From an uncultured Lachnospiraceae bacterium (GTDB taxonomy: Bacteria; Bacillota; Clostridia; Lachnospirales; Lachnospiraceae): 45,911 nucleotides of DNA. The stretch is from positions 1 through 45,911 of the forward strand of contig CACYMJ010000013.1 in assembly GCA_902775485.1 (NCBI GenBank), in the 5' to 3' direction. This document shows, piece after piece, positions 24,476 through 32,456 of this stretch. Both the position numbers and the translations under genes were made by a program. Below the pieces are notes generated by a model. It did no database searches and was not told the origin of the DNA. It saw nothing but the letters and a program-made list of their open reading frames with translations. The stretch's first letter is position 1. Each line of letters starts with the position of its first letter.

Positions 24476-26097
24476 CCTTCGTCCTCATCGCCTCCGGCGC
24501 CGCCCCTGTAATTTGTGGGAGTCATTCCGACCGTTTTTTTGAACATATATGAAAAATAATGGGGATCCTTGTAGCCGACCGCCTCACTGATCTCGCTCGA
24601 TCGCATGCTCGTGCACTTGAGCATTTCCCGTGCCTTGTCCATCCTGAATTCCGTCAGATATTTGATGAACGTCTGTCCCGTCTGCTGCGAGAAGATCGTA
24701 CTCAGATGATTGGGTGAGACGTTAACATGACTTGCGAGCTGATTCAGTGACAGATTTTCGTCATCAAAGTTCTCTTCAATATACTTGACCGCTTCGTCAA
24801 CAATATCCTTGTAACGGTTCGTGGCAACGGAATCCCGGAATCTGACCGCATCGCTTATAACGGATGAGATATACGCGGCAACACTGTCAGCGCTTTCAAG
24901 CGATTCCTTGGTGACTTCCTTTATGATATCATCCTTCTTCTTTCCGGCCAGTTCCTCCAGGAAGGATGACACGGCAAAATAAACGTCCATGGCGATGTAT
25001 TGCCTGAATATGTATGAATTGAAGGCATCCTCACCGACACTGTTAACAAACTCGCTTACATAGAACGGTATCTCGTCATGATTTCCGAACTTGAGGAACT
25101 TCTGGACATTACTCTTGTCGATCCTCTTCGCATCTATGCTGGTCATGTCCAGCTTGACGTCGGATACTCCCTCCTGCCTCGACATTTTCCCGGCCTTGAA
25201 GAATCCGCTTTCCGAAACGAAAAATCTGTTGGCAAGCGCACATCCCGCTTCCTCATACGATTCATTCAGTTTGGACAGTCTGTTTACCGCACGTCCGATC
25301 CCGCCGCAATATCTCACATGGGCATAATCGGCAAAAACCTCTTCTATTCGCGCGATCAGCATCTCCTGCCTTGTGGCAAGTTCCTCTTCGGAATCTCCCA
25401 TGACAAGAACAGCTCTTCCTTCAAGATCCCTGTCGAAGATGATGCAGCCGTTATCCTTTACTATCTCATTTATACGTTCATCTATCGTAACCGAGCTCCC
25501 GGAATATTCTTCTATCTCATGATGATCCGATTTGGTGAACAGCAAAACGATGTTGTACCACAGCGCCGACAGGTCGATGCTCAGCTTTTCCGCCTTCTGA
25601 AGAAGTTCGGTGACACTGTAAGTGCCCGAAACGAGGCAGCGGAACAGTTCGCTTCTCTCCCTGCTCTCATTCTCCTCCATCTCTTTTTTAAACTGCTCCT
25701 TAAGGGCACGCTCTTCCTTGCTCTTTACGATCTTCTCACGAAGAAAATCGAGTTCACGCAGGAGATCGTCGCCGGATATGGGCTTGGTCAGGTACTGTGC
25801 AACACCTATCGAGATGGCCTGCTTGGCATAATCGAACTCTTCATAACCCGAAAGTATGACTATCTCTATGAACGGAAATTCCTTTCTGATCATCCGCGAA
25901 AGTTCAAGCCCGTCCATAAAGGGCATCTTTATGTCGGTTATCACGATATCGGGTTCGAGCTTTCTTATCAAAGGAAGGGCAAGCTCCCCGTCGGAAGCTT
26001 CCCCTACAAATTCATAACCGTTATCGGTCCAGTTTATGTTGTTTTTTATACCTTCCCGGACGACAAATTCATCCTCGCACAAAAAGACCCTGATCAT
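24472..26097 (-). CDS. AraC-type response regulator
   Basis: Protein of 541 residues. An N-terminal receiver domain has the acidic pocket ED (8-9), phospho-acceptor D55 in ITDIKMPFMDG, and the TKP lysine near 105. A central linker of about 270 residues has no clear domain. The C-terminal AraC DNA-binding domain has two helix-turn-helix units (about 430-535; SLNQLASHVNVSPNHLSTIF and SSEISEAVGYKDPHYFSYMFKK split by the connecting helix). It is the partner of the kinase directly downstream. Its ATG comes one base after the stop of the ArsR-family gene, so it is co-transcribed with a metal-response operon. Confidence 0.92.
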   Translation of the reverse strand: MIRVFLCEDEFVVREGIKNNINWTDNGYEFVGEASDGELALPLIRKLEPDIVITDIKMPFMDGLELSRMIRKEFPFIEIVILSGYEEFDYAKQAISIGVAQYLTKPISGDDLLRELDFLREKIVKSKEERALKEQFKKEMEENESRERSELFRCLVSGTYSVTELLQKAEKLSIDLSALWYNIVLLFTKSDHHEIEEYSGSSVTIDERINEIVKDNGCIIFDRDLEGRAVLVMGDSEEELATRQEMLIARIEEVFADYAHVRYCGGIGRAVNRLSKLNESYEEAGCALANRFFVSESGFFKAGKMSRQEGVSDVKLDMTSIDAKRIDKSNVQKFLKFGNHDEIPFYVSEFVNSVGEDAFNSYIFRQYIAMDVYFAVSSFLEELAGKKKDDIIKEVTKESLESADSVAAYISSVISDAVRFRDSVATNRYKDIVDEAVKYIEENFDDENLSLNQLASHVNVSPNHLSTIFSQQTGQTFIKYLTEFRMDKAREMLKCTSMRSSEISEAVGYKDPHYFSYMFKKTVGMTPTNYRGGAGGDEDEG

Positions 26098-26098
26098 C

Positions 26099-26386
26099 CT
26101 ACATTTCCTCTATGTGTTCTCTACCCATGGACAGGATCGTGCTGACATGATCATCCGCAAGAGAATAGAATATCTGCTTTCCCTCACGTCTGCTTCTGAC
26201 GAGTTTGTTCATCTTAAGTATCTTAAGCTGGTGCGATACGGCGGACTGTGTCATATCAAGTTCATCCGCGAGCACGTTCACACTGTATTCCCTCTCAAGC
26301 AGTCTGTATAATATTCTTATCCTGGAGCTGTCTCCGAAGATCTTGAAAAGATCCGCCAGATCACCCCAAATATCCGTGTTGCTCAT
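26099..26386 (-). CDS. ArsR/SmtB-family zinc-responsive repressor (CzrA-like)
   Basis: About 95 residues from the ATG at 26386; a GTG two codons earlier is the alternative. It is a winged-helix dimer-type repressor with recognition helix TQSAVSHQLKILK. Metal ligands match the alpha5 site of SmtB/CzrA exactly in spacing: D78, H80, H91 and E94 (DxH-x10-HxxE). The alpha3 cysteine motif ELCxCD of CadC/ArsR types is absent, pointing to Zn(II) or Co(II) sensing. It follows the metal ATPase gene and probably represses the palindrome at 28611-28634. It has no clear Shine-Dalgarno at the right distance, and an internal promoter ends just before the start codon. Confidence 0.9.
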   Translation of the reverse strand: MSNTDIWGDLADLFKIFGDSSRIRILYRLLEREYSVNVLADELDMTQSAVSHQLKILKMNKLVRSRREGKQIFYSLADDHVSTILSMGREHIEEM

Positions 26387-26393
26387 GCTCACG

Positions 26394-26422
26394 ATTATAT
26401 ATTCTCAACCTCATAAAATCAA
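26394..26422 (-). promoter_or_regulatory. Internal promoter before the ArsR gene, predicted leaderless
   Basis: On the minus strand TTGATT (26417-26422) and TATAAT (26394-26399) are exactly 17 bases apart. The expected transcription start is near 26387, at or next to the ATG at 26386. It could drive the repressor, response regulator and kinase independently of the metal operon. Confidence 0.55.
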
Positions 26423-26430
26423 ATCAGGTT

Positions 26431-28341
26431 TCAATCCACATGCAGCGTCCTTATCGCATTGAGCACCGCGAGTATCATGACACCCACATCGGCGAATATC
26501 GCAAGCCACATGTTGGTAAGTCCGAATGCCGATAGGATAAGGACCGCAACCTTTATTCCTATGGCAAAGTATATGTTCTCGTAAGTGATGCGCATGCACT
26601 TCTTTCCTATCCTCATCGCCTTTGCCACTCCCAGAGGATCGTCATCCATGATGACAACGTCAGCCGCCTCAATGGCCGCATCGCTTCCCAGAGCACCCAT
26701 GGCTATTCCGACATCGGCTCTTGTGAGCACCGGTGCATCATTTATTCCGTCACCGACAAACGCAACCTTTCCTTTTCCGTTTTCGCCTTTTATTATCTCT
26801 TCAGCCGCGCTGACCTTGTCCTGCGGGAGAAGCTCGGCCCGGTAATCCGTCATGCCGATATCATAAGATACGCTCTTTGCGACCTCCTCGGCATCGCCTG
26901 TCAGCATTATCGTGCGCTTAACTCCCATATCGTGCAGGCTTCTTATCGCACCCGCGGAACTTTCCTTTATAACATCGGAAATATGTATATGTCCGGCGTA
27001 TTCACCATCGATGGCGATATGCACGATAGTCCCGCCGTCATGGCATTTCGGACACTCAAGTCCGATATCGTTCATAAGTTTCTCGTTTCCGGCATAAATC
27101 CTGCTTCCGGAAACGACCGCTCCGACTCCTCTTCCGGATATCTCTTCCACATCCGTAACGAGCGATCTGTCTATATCAAGTGCATATGCGCCGACTATCG
27201 AGCGGCTGATCGGATGTGTGCTGTAGCTTTCCGCATAAGCCGCGTATTTGAGCAGCTGCTGGTCGCTCATTTTCTGCCGGTGGATCGAAACGACCTCAAA
27301 CACACCCTTTGTAAGTGTACCGGTCTTGTCAAAAATCACTGTGTCGAGTTTGGAAAGCGTCTCTATATAATTGGACCCTTTTACGAGTATTCCCGCTTTT
27401 GATGCGCCGCCTATCCCCGCAAAGAATCCGAGGGGTATGCTGATAACCATCGCACACGGGCAGCTTATGACAAGAAACGTCAGTGCCCTGTAAACATAAT
27501 CACCGAATGAAGGCGCAGCTCCTCTTATCATATTACAGACCGGAGGTACTATCGCTATCACAAGCGCAAGGATGCAGACCGCCGGAGTATATACTCTTGC
27601 AAATCTTGTTATGAAGTTCTCCGACCTCGACTTCTGGCTGCCGGCATTTTCCACAAGTTCGAGTATCTTTGTCACGGTTGATTCGCCGAACGGTTTTGTT
27701 GTCCTTATCCTGATCAGCCCGTTCTGGTTGATCGTTCCGCTTATCACCTCATCACCGGCATGGATCGTTCTCGGAACCGATTCGCCTGTAAGAGAGCTCG
27801 TGTCTATCGTTGAATCTCCCTCGATAACCATACCGTCGATCGGGATCTTTTCACCGGGCTTGACCACAAGAATGCTGTCCTTTTCAACCTCTTCGGGACT
27901 GACGGTCACCGTTTTTTCCACGCCATCCTCTGTGATGACAAGGTTCGCCCTGTCAGGTCTTATGTCCATAAGTGACGCTATGTTCCTTCTGCTCTTTCCG
28001 ACGGCATAGCTTTGGAACAGTTCACCTATCTGGTACAAAAGCATGACCATGACGCCTTCACGATACTCTCCGAGTACCATCGATCCTACCGTTGCAACAG
28101 CCATCAGAAAATTTTCATCAAGGACCTGGCCGTGTATTATTCCTTTAAACGCTTTTCTGATGATGTCATGTCCTATCAGTATATACGGGATAAGATACAG
28201 GCCGAGCAGTATATATGTTCCAAATCCTTCTTCGCCTGCTATCTTACCGGATGCTCCGGTTTCCTCAACAATGGCAAGAATGACCAGAAGTACGGCCGTA
28301 ATCAATATCCTTATGAGAGTATTTTTCTGTTTCTTTGTCAT
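26431..28341 (-). CDS. P1B-2-type heavy-metal efflux ATPase (Zn/Cd/Pb)
   Basis: About 636 residues from the ATG at 28341, which has AGGGGA upstream; a longer frame from 28398 would overlap the HMA gene. It exports divalent soft metals using ATP. Visible motifs: TGES actuator loop (185-188), CPC in the transport helix (294-296), DKTGT with phospho-acceptor D338, HP (376-377), TGD (481-483) and GDGINDAP (530-537). K597 and D618 near the C-terminus are 21 apart, as are the K and D that mark ZntA-type specificity. It lacks a fused HMA domain; that domain is encoded separately just upstream. An extra CPKC (430-433) lies in the nucleotide-binding domain. Confidence 0.94.
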   Translation of the reverse strand: MTKKQKNTLIRILITAVLLVILAIVEETGASGKIAGEEGFGTYILLGLYLIPYILIGHDIIRKAFKGIIHGQVLDENFLMAVATVGSMVLGEYREGVMVMLLYQIGELFQSYAVGKSRRNIASLMDIRPDRANLVITEDGVEKTVTVSPEEVEKDSILVVKPGEKIPIDGMVIEGDSTIDTSSLTGESVPRTIHAGDEVISGTINQNGLIRIRTTKPFGESTVTKILELVENAGSQKSRSENFITRFARVYTPAVCILALVIAIVPPVCNMIRGAAPSFGDYVYRALTFLVISCPCAMVISIPLGFFAGIGGASKAGILVKGSNYIETLSKLDTVIFDKTGTLTKGVFEVVSIHRQKMSDQQLLKYAAYAESYSTHPISRSIVGAYALDIDRSLVTDVEEISGRGVGAVVSGSRIYAGNEKLMNDIGLECPKCHDGGTIVHIAIDGEYAGHIHISDVIKESSAGAIRSLHDMGVKRTIMLTGDAEEVAKSVSYDIGMTDYRAELLPQDKVSAAEEIIKGENGKGKVAFVGDGINDAPVLTRADVGIAMGALGSDAAIEAADVVIMDDDPLGVAKAMRIGKKCMRITYENIYFAIGIKVAVLILSAFGLTNMWLAIFADVGVMILAVLNAIRTLHVD

Positions 28342-28358
28342 GATATTCCCCTGATGTA

Positions 28359-28577
28359 TTAAATAAATATCTCGCAGTCGTCTTCGACCTTTTTGCAATT
28401 CTTAAGTACTTCCTTCATGACGGCCTTTTCATCGGCTCCGTCTTCAAATTCAACGTTCATCTTAAGTGCCATGAAGTTCACGCTGCAATCCTTAACCCCC
28501 GTCGTCTTCCTGGCAGCCTCTTCCATCTTGTTCGCACAGTTTGCACAGTCAACTTCGATACCGTATGTTTTCTTCAT
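28359..28577 (-). CDS. Stand-alone HMA metal-binding domain protein
   Basis: Protein of 72 residues, one ferredoxin-like HMA fold. The metal motif is DCANC (D10, C11, C14). The aspartate before the first cysteine is typical of zinc-type rather than copper-type HMA domains. Additional cysteines at 31, 60 and 68 could extend the site. It probably hands metal to the ATPase encoded 17 bases downstream, which lacks its own HMA domain. It is the first gene of the operon and follows a GGAG ribosome site. Confidence 0.9.
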   Translation of the reverse strand: MKKTYGIEVDCANCANKMEEAARKTTGVKDCSVNFMALKMNVEFEDGADEKAVMKEVLKNCKKVEDDCEIFI

Positions 28578-28610
28578 TTTGATTCTCCTTTGCTAAAAAC
28601 TTTATCGGTT

Positions 28611-28634
28611 ACATATGAATGTTTATTCATATGT
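28611..28634. promoter_or_regulatory. ArsR/SmtB-type operator of the zinc-efflux operon
   Basis: ACATATGAAT and ATTCATATGT are perfect 10-bp arms around GTTT. The inner ATGAA..TTCAT pattern is that of SmtB/CzrA operators. It lies at about +2 to +26 relative to the predicted start, where a bound repressor would block transcription. A further half-site, CATATGAAT (28652-28660), falls inside the promoter spacer. Confidence 0.82.
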
Positions 28635-28642
28635 TTAATTGT

Positions 28643-28670
28643 ATTATACATCATATGAATGATCTGTCAA
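28643..28670 (-). promoter_or_regulatory. Consensus sigma-A promoter of the zinc-efflux operon
   Basis: On the minus strand TTGACA (28665-28670) and TATAAT (28643-28648) are perfect consensus hexamers with a 16-base spacer. Such a strong promoter needs a repressor, which the adjacent palindrome and ArsR-family gene would supply. Confidence 0.88.
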
Positions 28671-28709
28671 CTGTTTTATCGGATATTATCCGAGTGGGCC
28701 GACAAACCA

Positions 28710-28738
28710 AGAAAGTGCCGGCTGCTGCGGCACTTTCT
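28710..28738 (-). terminator. Terminator hairpin after the Re-citrate-synthase-like gene
   Basis: AGAAAGTGCCG (28710-28720) and CGGCACTTTCT (28728-28738) form an 11-bp stem with a seven-base loop, 23 bases past the stop codon at 28762. The downstream minus-strand sequence is only moderately T-rich. Confidence 0.7.
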
Positions 28739-28761
28739 GATACTCATGGTATATATGCCGG

Positions 28762-30186
28762 TCATTTATCACCCGGTTTTGTAAGTCCGAGCCTGTCGCA
28801 TGCGAGATTTATCTGCTCCACAAGCTCGTCATCGGTAAGTACCGTGACTCTTCCTTCATCATACTGCTCGTCGACCCACTTTTTAAGTTCGACGATAAGC
28901 TCATCATTCTTCGAATACTGTCTGCTTCCGCGAAGTTTGTAATATGTGTTGATCCAATGCGCTATGCCGGCAAGACCGGACGTATTTGATACAGCACACA
29001 ATACCGGACGGTTCAGGAACTTTTCGGTATCGAATATGTTGTATATCTCTTCATTTTTCAGAAGTCCGTCTGCATGAATACCAGCTCTTGTCACGTTAAA
29101 GTTCTTTCCGACGAACGGAGTCCTCGGAGGGATCTGGTATCCGATCTCCTTCTCGTAGTACTCGGCAAGCTCCGTTATCACCGTTGTATCCATTCCGTTA
29201 AGCGTACCGCGAAGCTGTGCGTACTCGAATACCATGGCTTCAAGCGGCGTGTTTCCGGTTCTTTCTCCGATACCGAACAAAGAAGTGTTGACTCCGCAGC
29301 ATCCGTACAGCCATGCCGTTGTCGAATTGGACACGGCCTTGTAAAAATCGTTATGTCCGTGCCACTCGATAAGTTCACACGGAACGCCTGCATGAGTATG
29401 TATCGCATAAATGATACCCTGAACGCTTCTGGGGATAACGGCACCGGGATAGTTGACACCGTAACCCATCGTATCGCAGGCCCTGACCTTGATCGGAATG
29501 TTATACTCTTCCATCAGTTTCATCAGTTCCAGACAGAACGGTACAACATATCCGTAAATATCGGCTCTCGTTATATCCTCAAGATGGCATCTGACGGATA
29601 TTCCTTCCTCCAGACAGTCCCTTACAACGCTGAGGTAATGCTCCATGGCCTGTCTTCTTGTCATCTTAAGTTTCAGGAAAATATGATAGTCACTGCAGCT
29701 GACAAGTATTCCGGTCTCGGGCATTCCGAGTTCCTTGACAAGTTTGAAGTCTTCCTTGCTCGCTCTTATCCAGCTCGTGACCTCAGGGAACTTGTACCCT
29801 CTTTCCATACACTTGTATACCGCATCCCTGTCCTTCTTCGAATACAGGAAGAATTCGCTCGCCCTTATCATGCCGTTAGGGCCTCCGAGTCTGTGCAGGT
29901 AATCATATATGTGGACTATCTGATCCGTAGAATACGGTGCTCTTGACTGTTGTCCGTCACGGAACGTCGTATCGGTTATCCAGATCTCTTTGGGCATATT
30001 ATGAGGAACGGTCCTGTCATTGAACGGGATCTTCGGAATCTCTTCATACGGAAACATATTTCTGAAGACATTGGGTTTTTCAATGTCATCAAGAATGTAC
30101 ATATGCTCCTCGATCTGAAGGAGGTTATTGGCCTCGTTCATCGATACGGGACGATTTTCAAAATACTCCGATTCCTGTTTTTTCAT
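28762..30186 (-). CDS. Isopropylmalate/homocitrate-synthase family enzyme, probable Re-citrate synthase
   Basis: Protein of 474 residues of the DRE-TIM aldol-condensing family. The metal and catalytic loop is DTTFRDGQQ (D72, R76, D77), the zinc histidines are H276 and H278 in HGHNDF, and GIGERTGN and GKNFNVTRAGIHADG follow. It has no LeuA C-terminal regulatory domain. Length, the N-terminal ~60-residue extension and the FRDGQQSRAPYS motif fit the Re-citrate synthases described from Clostridium kluyveri and common in anaerobes. These make citrate from acetyl-CoA and oxaloacetate. Isopropylmalate or homocitrate synthesis is the alternative. An AGAGGAG ribosome site precedes the ATG. It follows the phosphopantetheinyl transferase gene by two bases. 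Confidence 0.8.
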   Translation of the reverse strand: MKKQESEYFENRPVSMNEANNLLQIEEHMYILDDIEKPNVFRNMFPYEEIPKIPFNDRTVPHNMPKEIWITDTTFRDGQQSRAPYSTDQIVHIYDYLHRLGGPNGMIRASEFFLYSKKDRDAVYKCMERGYKFPEVTSWIRASKEDFKLVKELGMPETGILVSCSDYHIFLKLKMTRRQAMEHYLSVVRDCLEEGISVRCHLEDITRADIYGYVVPFCLELMKLMEEYNIPIKVRACDTMGYGVNYPGAVIPRSVQGIIYAIHTHAGVPCELIEWHGHNDFYKAVSNSTTAWLYGCCGVNTSLFGIGERTGNTPLEAMVFEYAQLRGTLNGMDTTVITELAEYYEKEIGYQIPPRTPFVGKNFNVTRAGIHADGLLKNEEIYNIFDTEKFLNRPVLCAVSNTSGLAGIAHWINTYYKLRGSRQYSKNDELIVELKKWVDEQYDEGRVTVLTDDELVEQINLACDRLGLTKPGDK

Positions 30187-30188
30187 GC

Positions 30189-30914
30189 TTACTCCTCTTG
30201 ATAAAACCGTGAAGGTATACGCACACGCCTTACGGTATCCTCCATATCATCATGCAATGAACACACACTGTAGCAGTATATATCCTCGCTTTCAAACTCT
30301 TTTACGTAAAACGTCCCGTCCTGCCCGGGAAGTTTTATGCTTCGGTTTTTGCAGCCATTTTCGTCAACGAGCGAAAAGCTGTCAAACGGACGCCTGATCC
30401 CGTCACCGCTGCACTTTACAACGGATTCTTTGAGCGTCCACAGCTTTGTAAACTCCAACGCTCTTTTACTCTCATTGCCGATACCGGCAAGAAATGCCAG
30501 TTCATCTTCCGCGAAAAACCGTTTGGCGATCTTAAGCGCCGCATCGCTTTTGCACTCCACGTCGCATCCGACATCCTCGCCGGAAAGCGCGACCGCCACC
30601 CTGTCTTTTGAATGGGATATGTTAAAACATATCGGAATGTCCGTAAAATACGGTTTTCCGGAAGGCATACGGGATATACCTATCTCTTCATCCCGGATCG
30701 CACGGCCCGACACGTCAGCCAGCGCATACATCAACAATGCCCAGGCGCAGATGCTGCGGTTCCGGTCGGGAATTCTCTTATACCTTAGTGTCCTCTCCTT
30801 CCTTGCCGGCGGCATTCTGTCAAACCATCCGTCAAAGAACGCATCATCATATGATATGTCAGAGACATACATGCGCACCGCAAAATCGCGGATTTCTCCG
30901 TTATCTTTCAACAT
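30189..30914 (-). CDS. 4'-phosphopantetheinyl transferase, Sfp type
   Basis: Protein of 241 residues from the ATG at 30914. It transfers phosphopantetheine from CoA to carrier proteins. Sfp-type motifs are GKPYF (86-90), FNISHS (97-102), GCDVE with magnesium ligands D118 and E120, and FxxxE/WTLKES with E163. Length fits the Sfp class rather than the short AcpS class. No carrier protein, polyketide or peptide synthase lies in the window, so the target is unknown. No Shine-Dalgarno precedes the first ATG. A promoter -10 ends eight bases before it, so the message is either leaderless or uses the ATG at 30872. Confidence 0.9.
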   Translation of the reverse strand: MLKDNGEIRDFAVRMYVSDISYDDAFFDGWFDRMPPARKERTLRYKRIPDRNRSICAWALLMYALADVSGRAIRDEEIGISRMPSGKPYFTDIPICFNISHSKDRVAVALSGEDVGCDVECKSDAALKIAKRFFAEDELAFLAGIGNESKRALEFTKLWTLKESVVKCSGDGIRRPFDSFSLVDENGCKNRSIKLPGQDGTFYVKEFESEDIYCYSVCSLHDDMEDTVRRVRIPSRFYQEE

Positions 30915-30922
30915 ACCGCACT

Positions 30923-30951
30923 ATAATAGCATAATAAGGCATGCATTTCAA
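30923..30951 (-). promoter_or_regulatory. Promoter before the phosphopantetheinyl transferase gene, predicted leaderless
   Basis: On the minus strand TTGAAA (30946-30951) and TATTAT (30923-30928) have a 17-base spacer. The predicted start is about 30916, next to the ATG at 30914, leaving almost no leader. It would drive the transferase and the citrate-synthase-like gene. Confidence 0.55.
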
Positions 30952-30974
30952 ACAACGCATTCTGTGGGGATAAG

Positions 30975-32456
30975 CTACCGGCCCAAATATCCCGCCAGTT
31001 TTGAAATGATATCAAAACACTCATTGTCATATCGTTCCACGCTCTCAATGACAAGAATATCAGTATTTGCTACCGCATCCATTATCTTCTGCCACGTTTC
31101 GGGATCATCGGTATCGTCTCCCGCCAGTACTGCCTCTTTTTGTATCGAAACGGTCTTGGAAAAATCCTTTTCAATGTAACGCATCATCGATACGCGGAAC
31201 GAATCACCGATCACGGCTATCTTCCGTTCATCCTCCGGTGCGGTCGCATCAGCTTCATAATATAACGTATATCCCTTTGCGATATCCTGCTCTCCCTCAA
31301 TGACCACAGCACCTGCATCAGGCCTGTAATCGGCAAAGTAATCCCTGGCCGGCTCATAGTCTGCGGGATTTAGCGCACCCGATGCGATCAGTCCCGCCAT
31401 CATCGTATACTCCTCGTTTACAGGAACGCTCTCCGGCTTTACCGTTTTGGCACCGATGGCCTCATAAAGGGCCTCGGTGGCGACAAAAGCGCCCCAGTGA
31501 TTCCAATGCGAATCATATCTGTAACACGTGTCGTAAAAAACGTTTCCTCTTTTGAGTTCTTCAAGCGGATATAATATGCTTATGTCCGAATTGTCCCGTA
31601 CGTATCTGACAAGATCCTGTTCCCTGTTATCCCCCGGCGGAACATCAAGAGTCGGCATATATTCCGGATATACCTGTTCTCTGTTCGGGGCGAACATTAT
31701 GACAAGCCGTATGCCTCTGTCATCGCACGCCGCCTTCAGGCGGTTCATTTCGGCAAGAACATCCGCTTTCTGCTTATCATCCATGATCATCTTTTTCTGG
31801 AAATACTCAAGGGCATGATCATTTGTATAAAACAGCCAGTCGTATTTTCCGAACAGGACCGAATTGGCCGCATAACTTATCGGATAATACTCATCATCCG
31901 GGATCTTATCCTCAAAATCATCCCATTTTCTCTCGCCGCATATGCTGCATACGTATAGTGTTCTTCCGTAATCCGTGTATGAAGCCTTGCGTTCCTGCTC
32001 GACCTCCCATTGGTGTTCACATGTTACAGGTGCGCTCTCGTCTGCTTGCATGGTGCTTTCGGTTACAGGCTTGTCTTCACGCTCGGTTTTAAGACTTGCC
32101 GCGACCGATTCCTTTTCCGTGGCGGCGCTCTTTAATCCGAGCATTCTTACAAGCGATGGCATAACCCTTTTTCTGTACTGTTTCTCAAGACCGCTCTCAA
32201 GATTGTTATCTGCTCTGACAAGCACATTCCTAAACGGCAGCCGGTCGTTATAGTAATCCTCCCATGCCCTTGTATCCGCCGCCGAAGCAGGACGCGGAGA
32301 AAGTGCCCTGTTTTCAGACAGGGAAGCAAACAGATTACTGACAGTCTCCGCATTTTTGCTCGCAAAAGCTATAAAGCCCACAATGCCCGGCAGAATGAAA
32401 AGAGCGATAAACACGCCAATATTCAGTTTTTCAAAAAATGATCTTTTCATGTTCAA
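30975..32456 (-). CDS. AlgX/AlgJ-like (DHHW-type) SGNH O-acetylation protein
   Basis: Protein of 493 residues. One N-terminal membrane anchor lies at about 12-32, followed by ENRALSPRP (48-56), a hallmark of DHHW/AlgJ-like proteins. The SGNH-like catalytic region has DSHWN (D315, H317, W318) and IGDSFR near 415 carrying the nucleophile serine. The domain faces outward and should acetylate or otherwise acylate a cell-surface polysaccharide with the MBOAT partner, whose gene overlaps by four bases. Residues 110-185 form an unusual insert with CEHQW (C146, H148) and CSIC (C170, C173), resembling a small zinc-ribbon-type motif. Confidence 0.85.
   Translation of the reverse strand: MNMKRSFFEKLNIGVFIALFILPGIVGFIAFASKNAETVSNLFASLSENRALSPRPASAADTRAWEDYYNDRLPFRNVLVRADNNLESGLEKQYRKRVMPSLVRMLGLKSAATEKESVAASLKTEREDKPVTESTMQADESAPVTCEHQWEVEQERKASYTDYGRTLYVCSICGERKWDDFEDKIPDDEYYPISYAANSVLFGKYDWLFYTNDHALEYFQKKMIMDDKQKADVLAEMNRLKAACDDRGIRLVIMFAPNREQVYPEYMPTLDVPPGDNREQDLVRYVRDNSDISILYPLEELKRGNVFYDTCYRYDSHWNHWGAFVATEALYEAIGAKTVKPESVPVNEEYTMMAGLIASGALNPADYEPARDYFADYRPDAGAVVIEGEQDIAKGYTLYYEADATAPEDERKIAVIGDSFRVSMMRYIEKDFSKTVSIQKEAVLAGDDTDDPETWQKIMDAVANTDILVIESVERYDNECFDIISKLAGYLGR

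Noticed and set aside
25078-26145. 355-codon plus-strand ORF opposite the response regulator
   Set aside because: It lies wholly antisense to a well-recognised REC/AraC gene, has no family features and no clear ribosome site. Other long plus-strand frames (2600-3307, 16807-17748, 29074-29946, 30337-31179) are rejected for the same reason.
28762-30186. Annotation as LeuA (2-isopropylmalate synthase)
   Set aside because: The C-terminal leucine-binding regulatory domain is absent and no leu genes are adjacent. The Re-citrate synthase group fits better, though isopropylmalate or homocitrate synthesis is not excluded.
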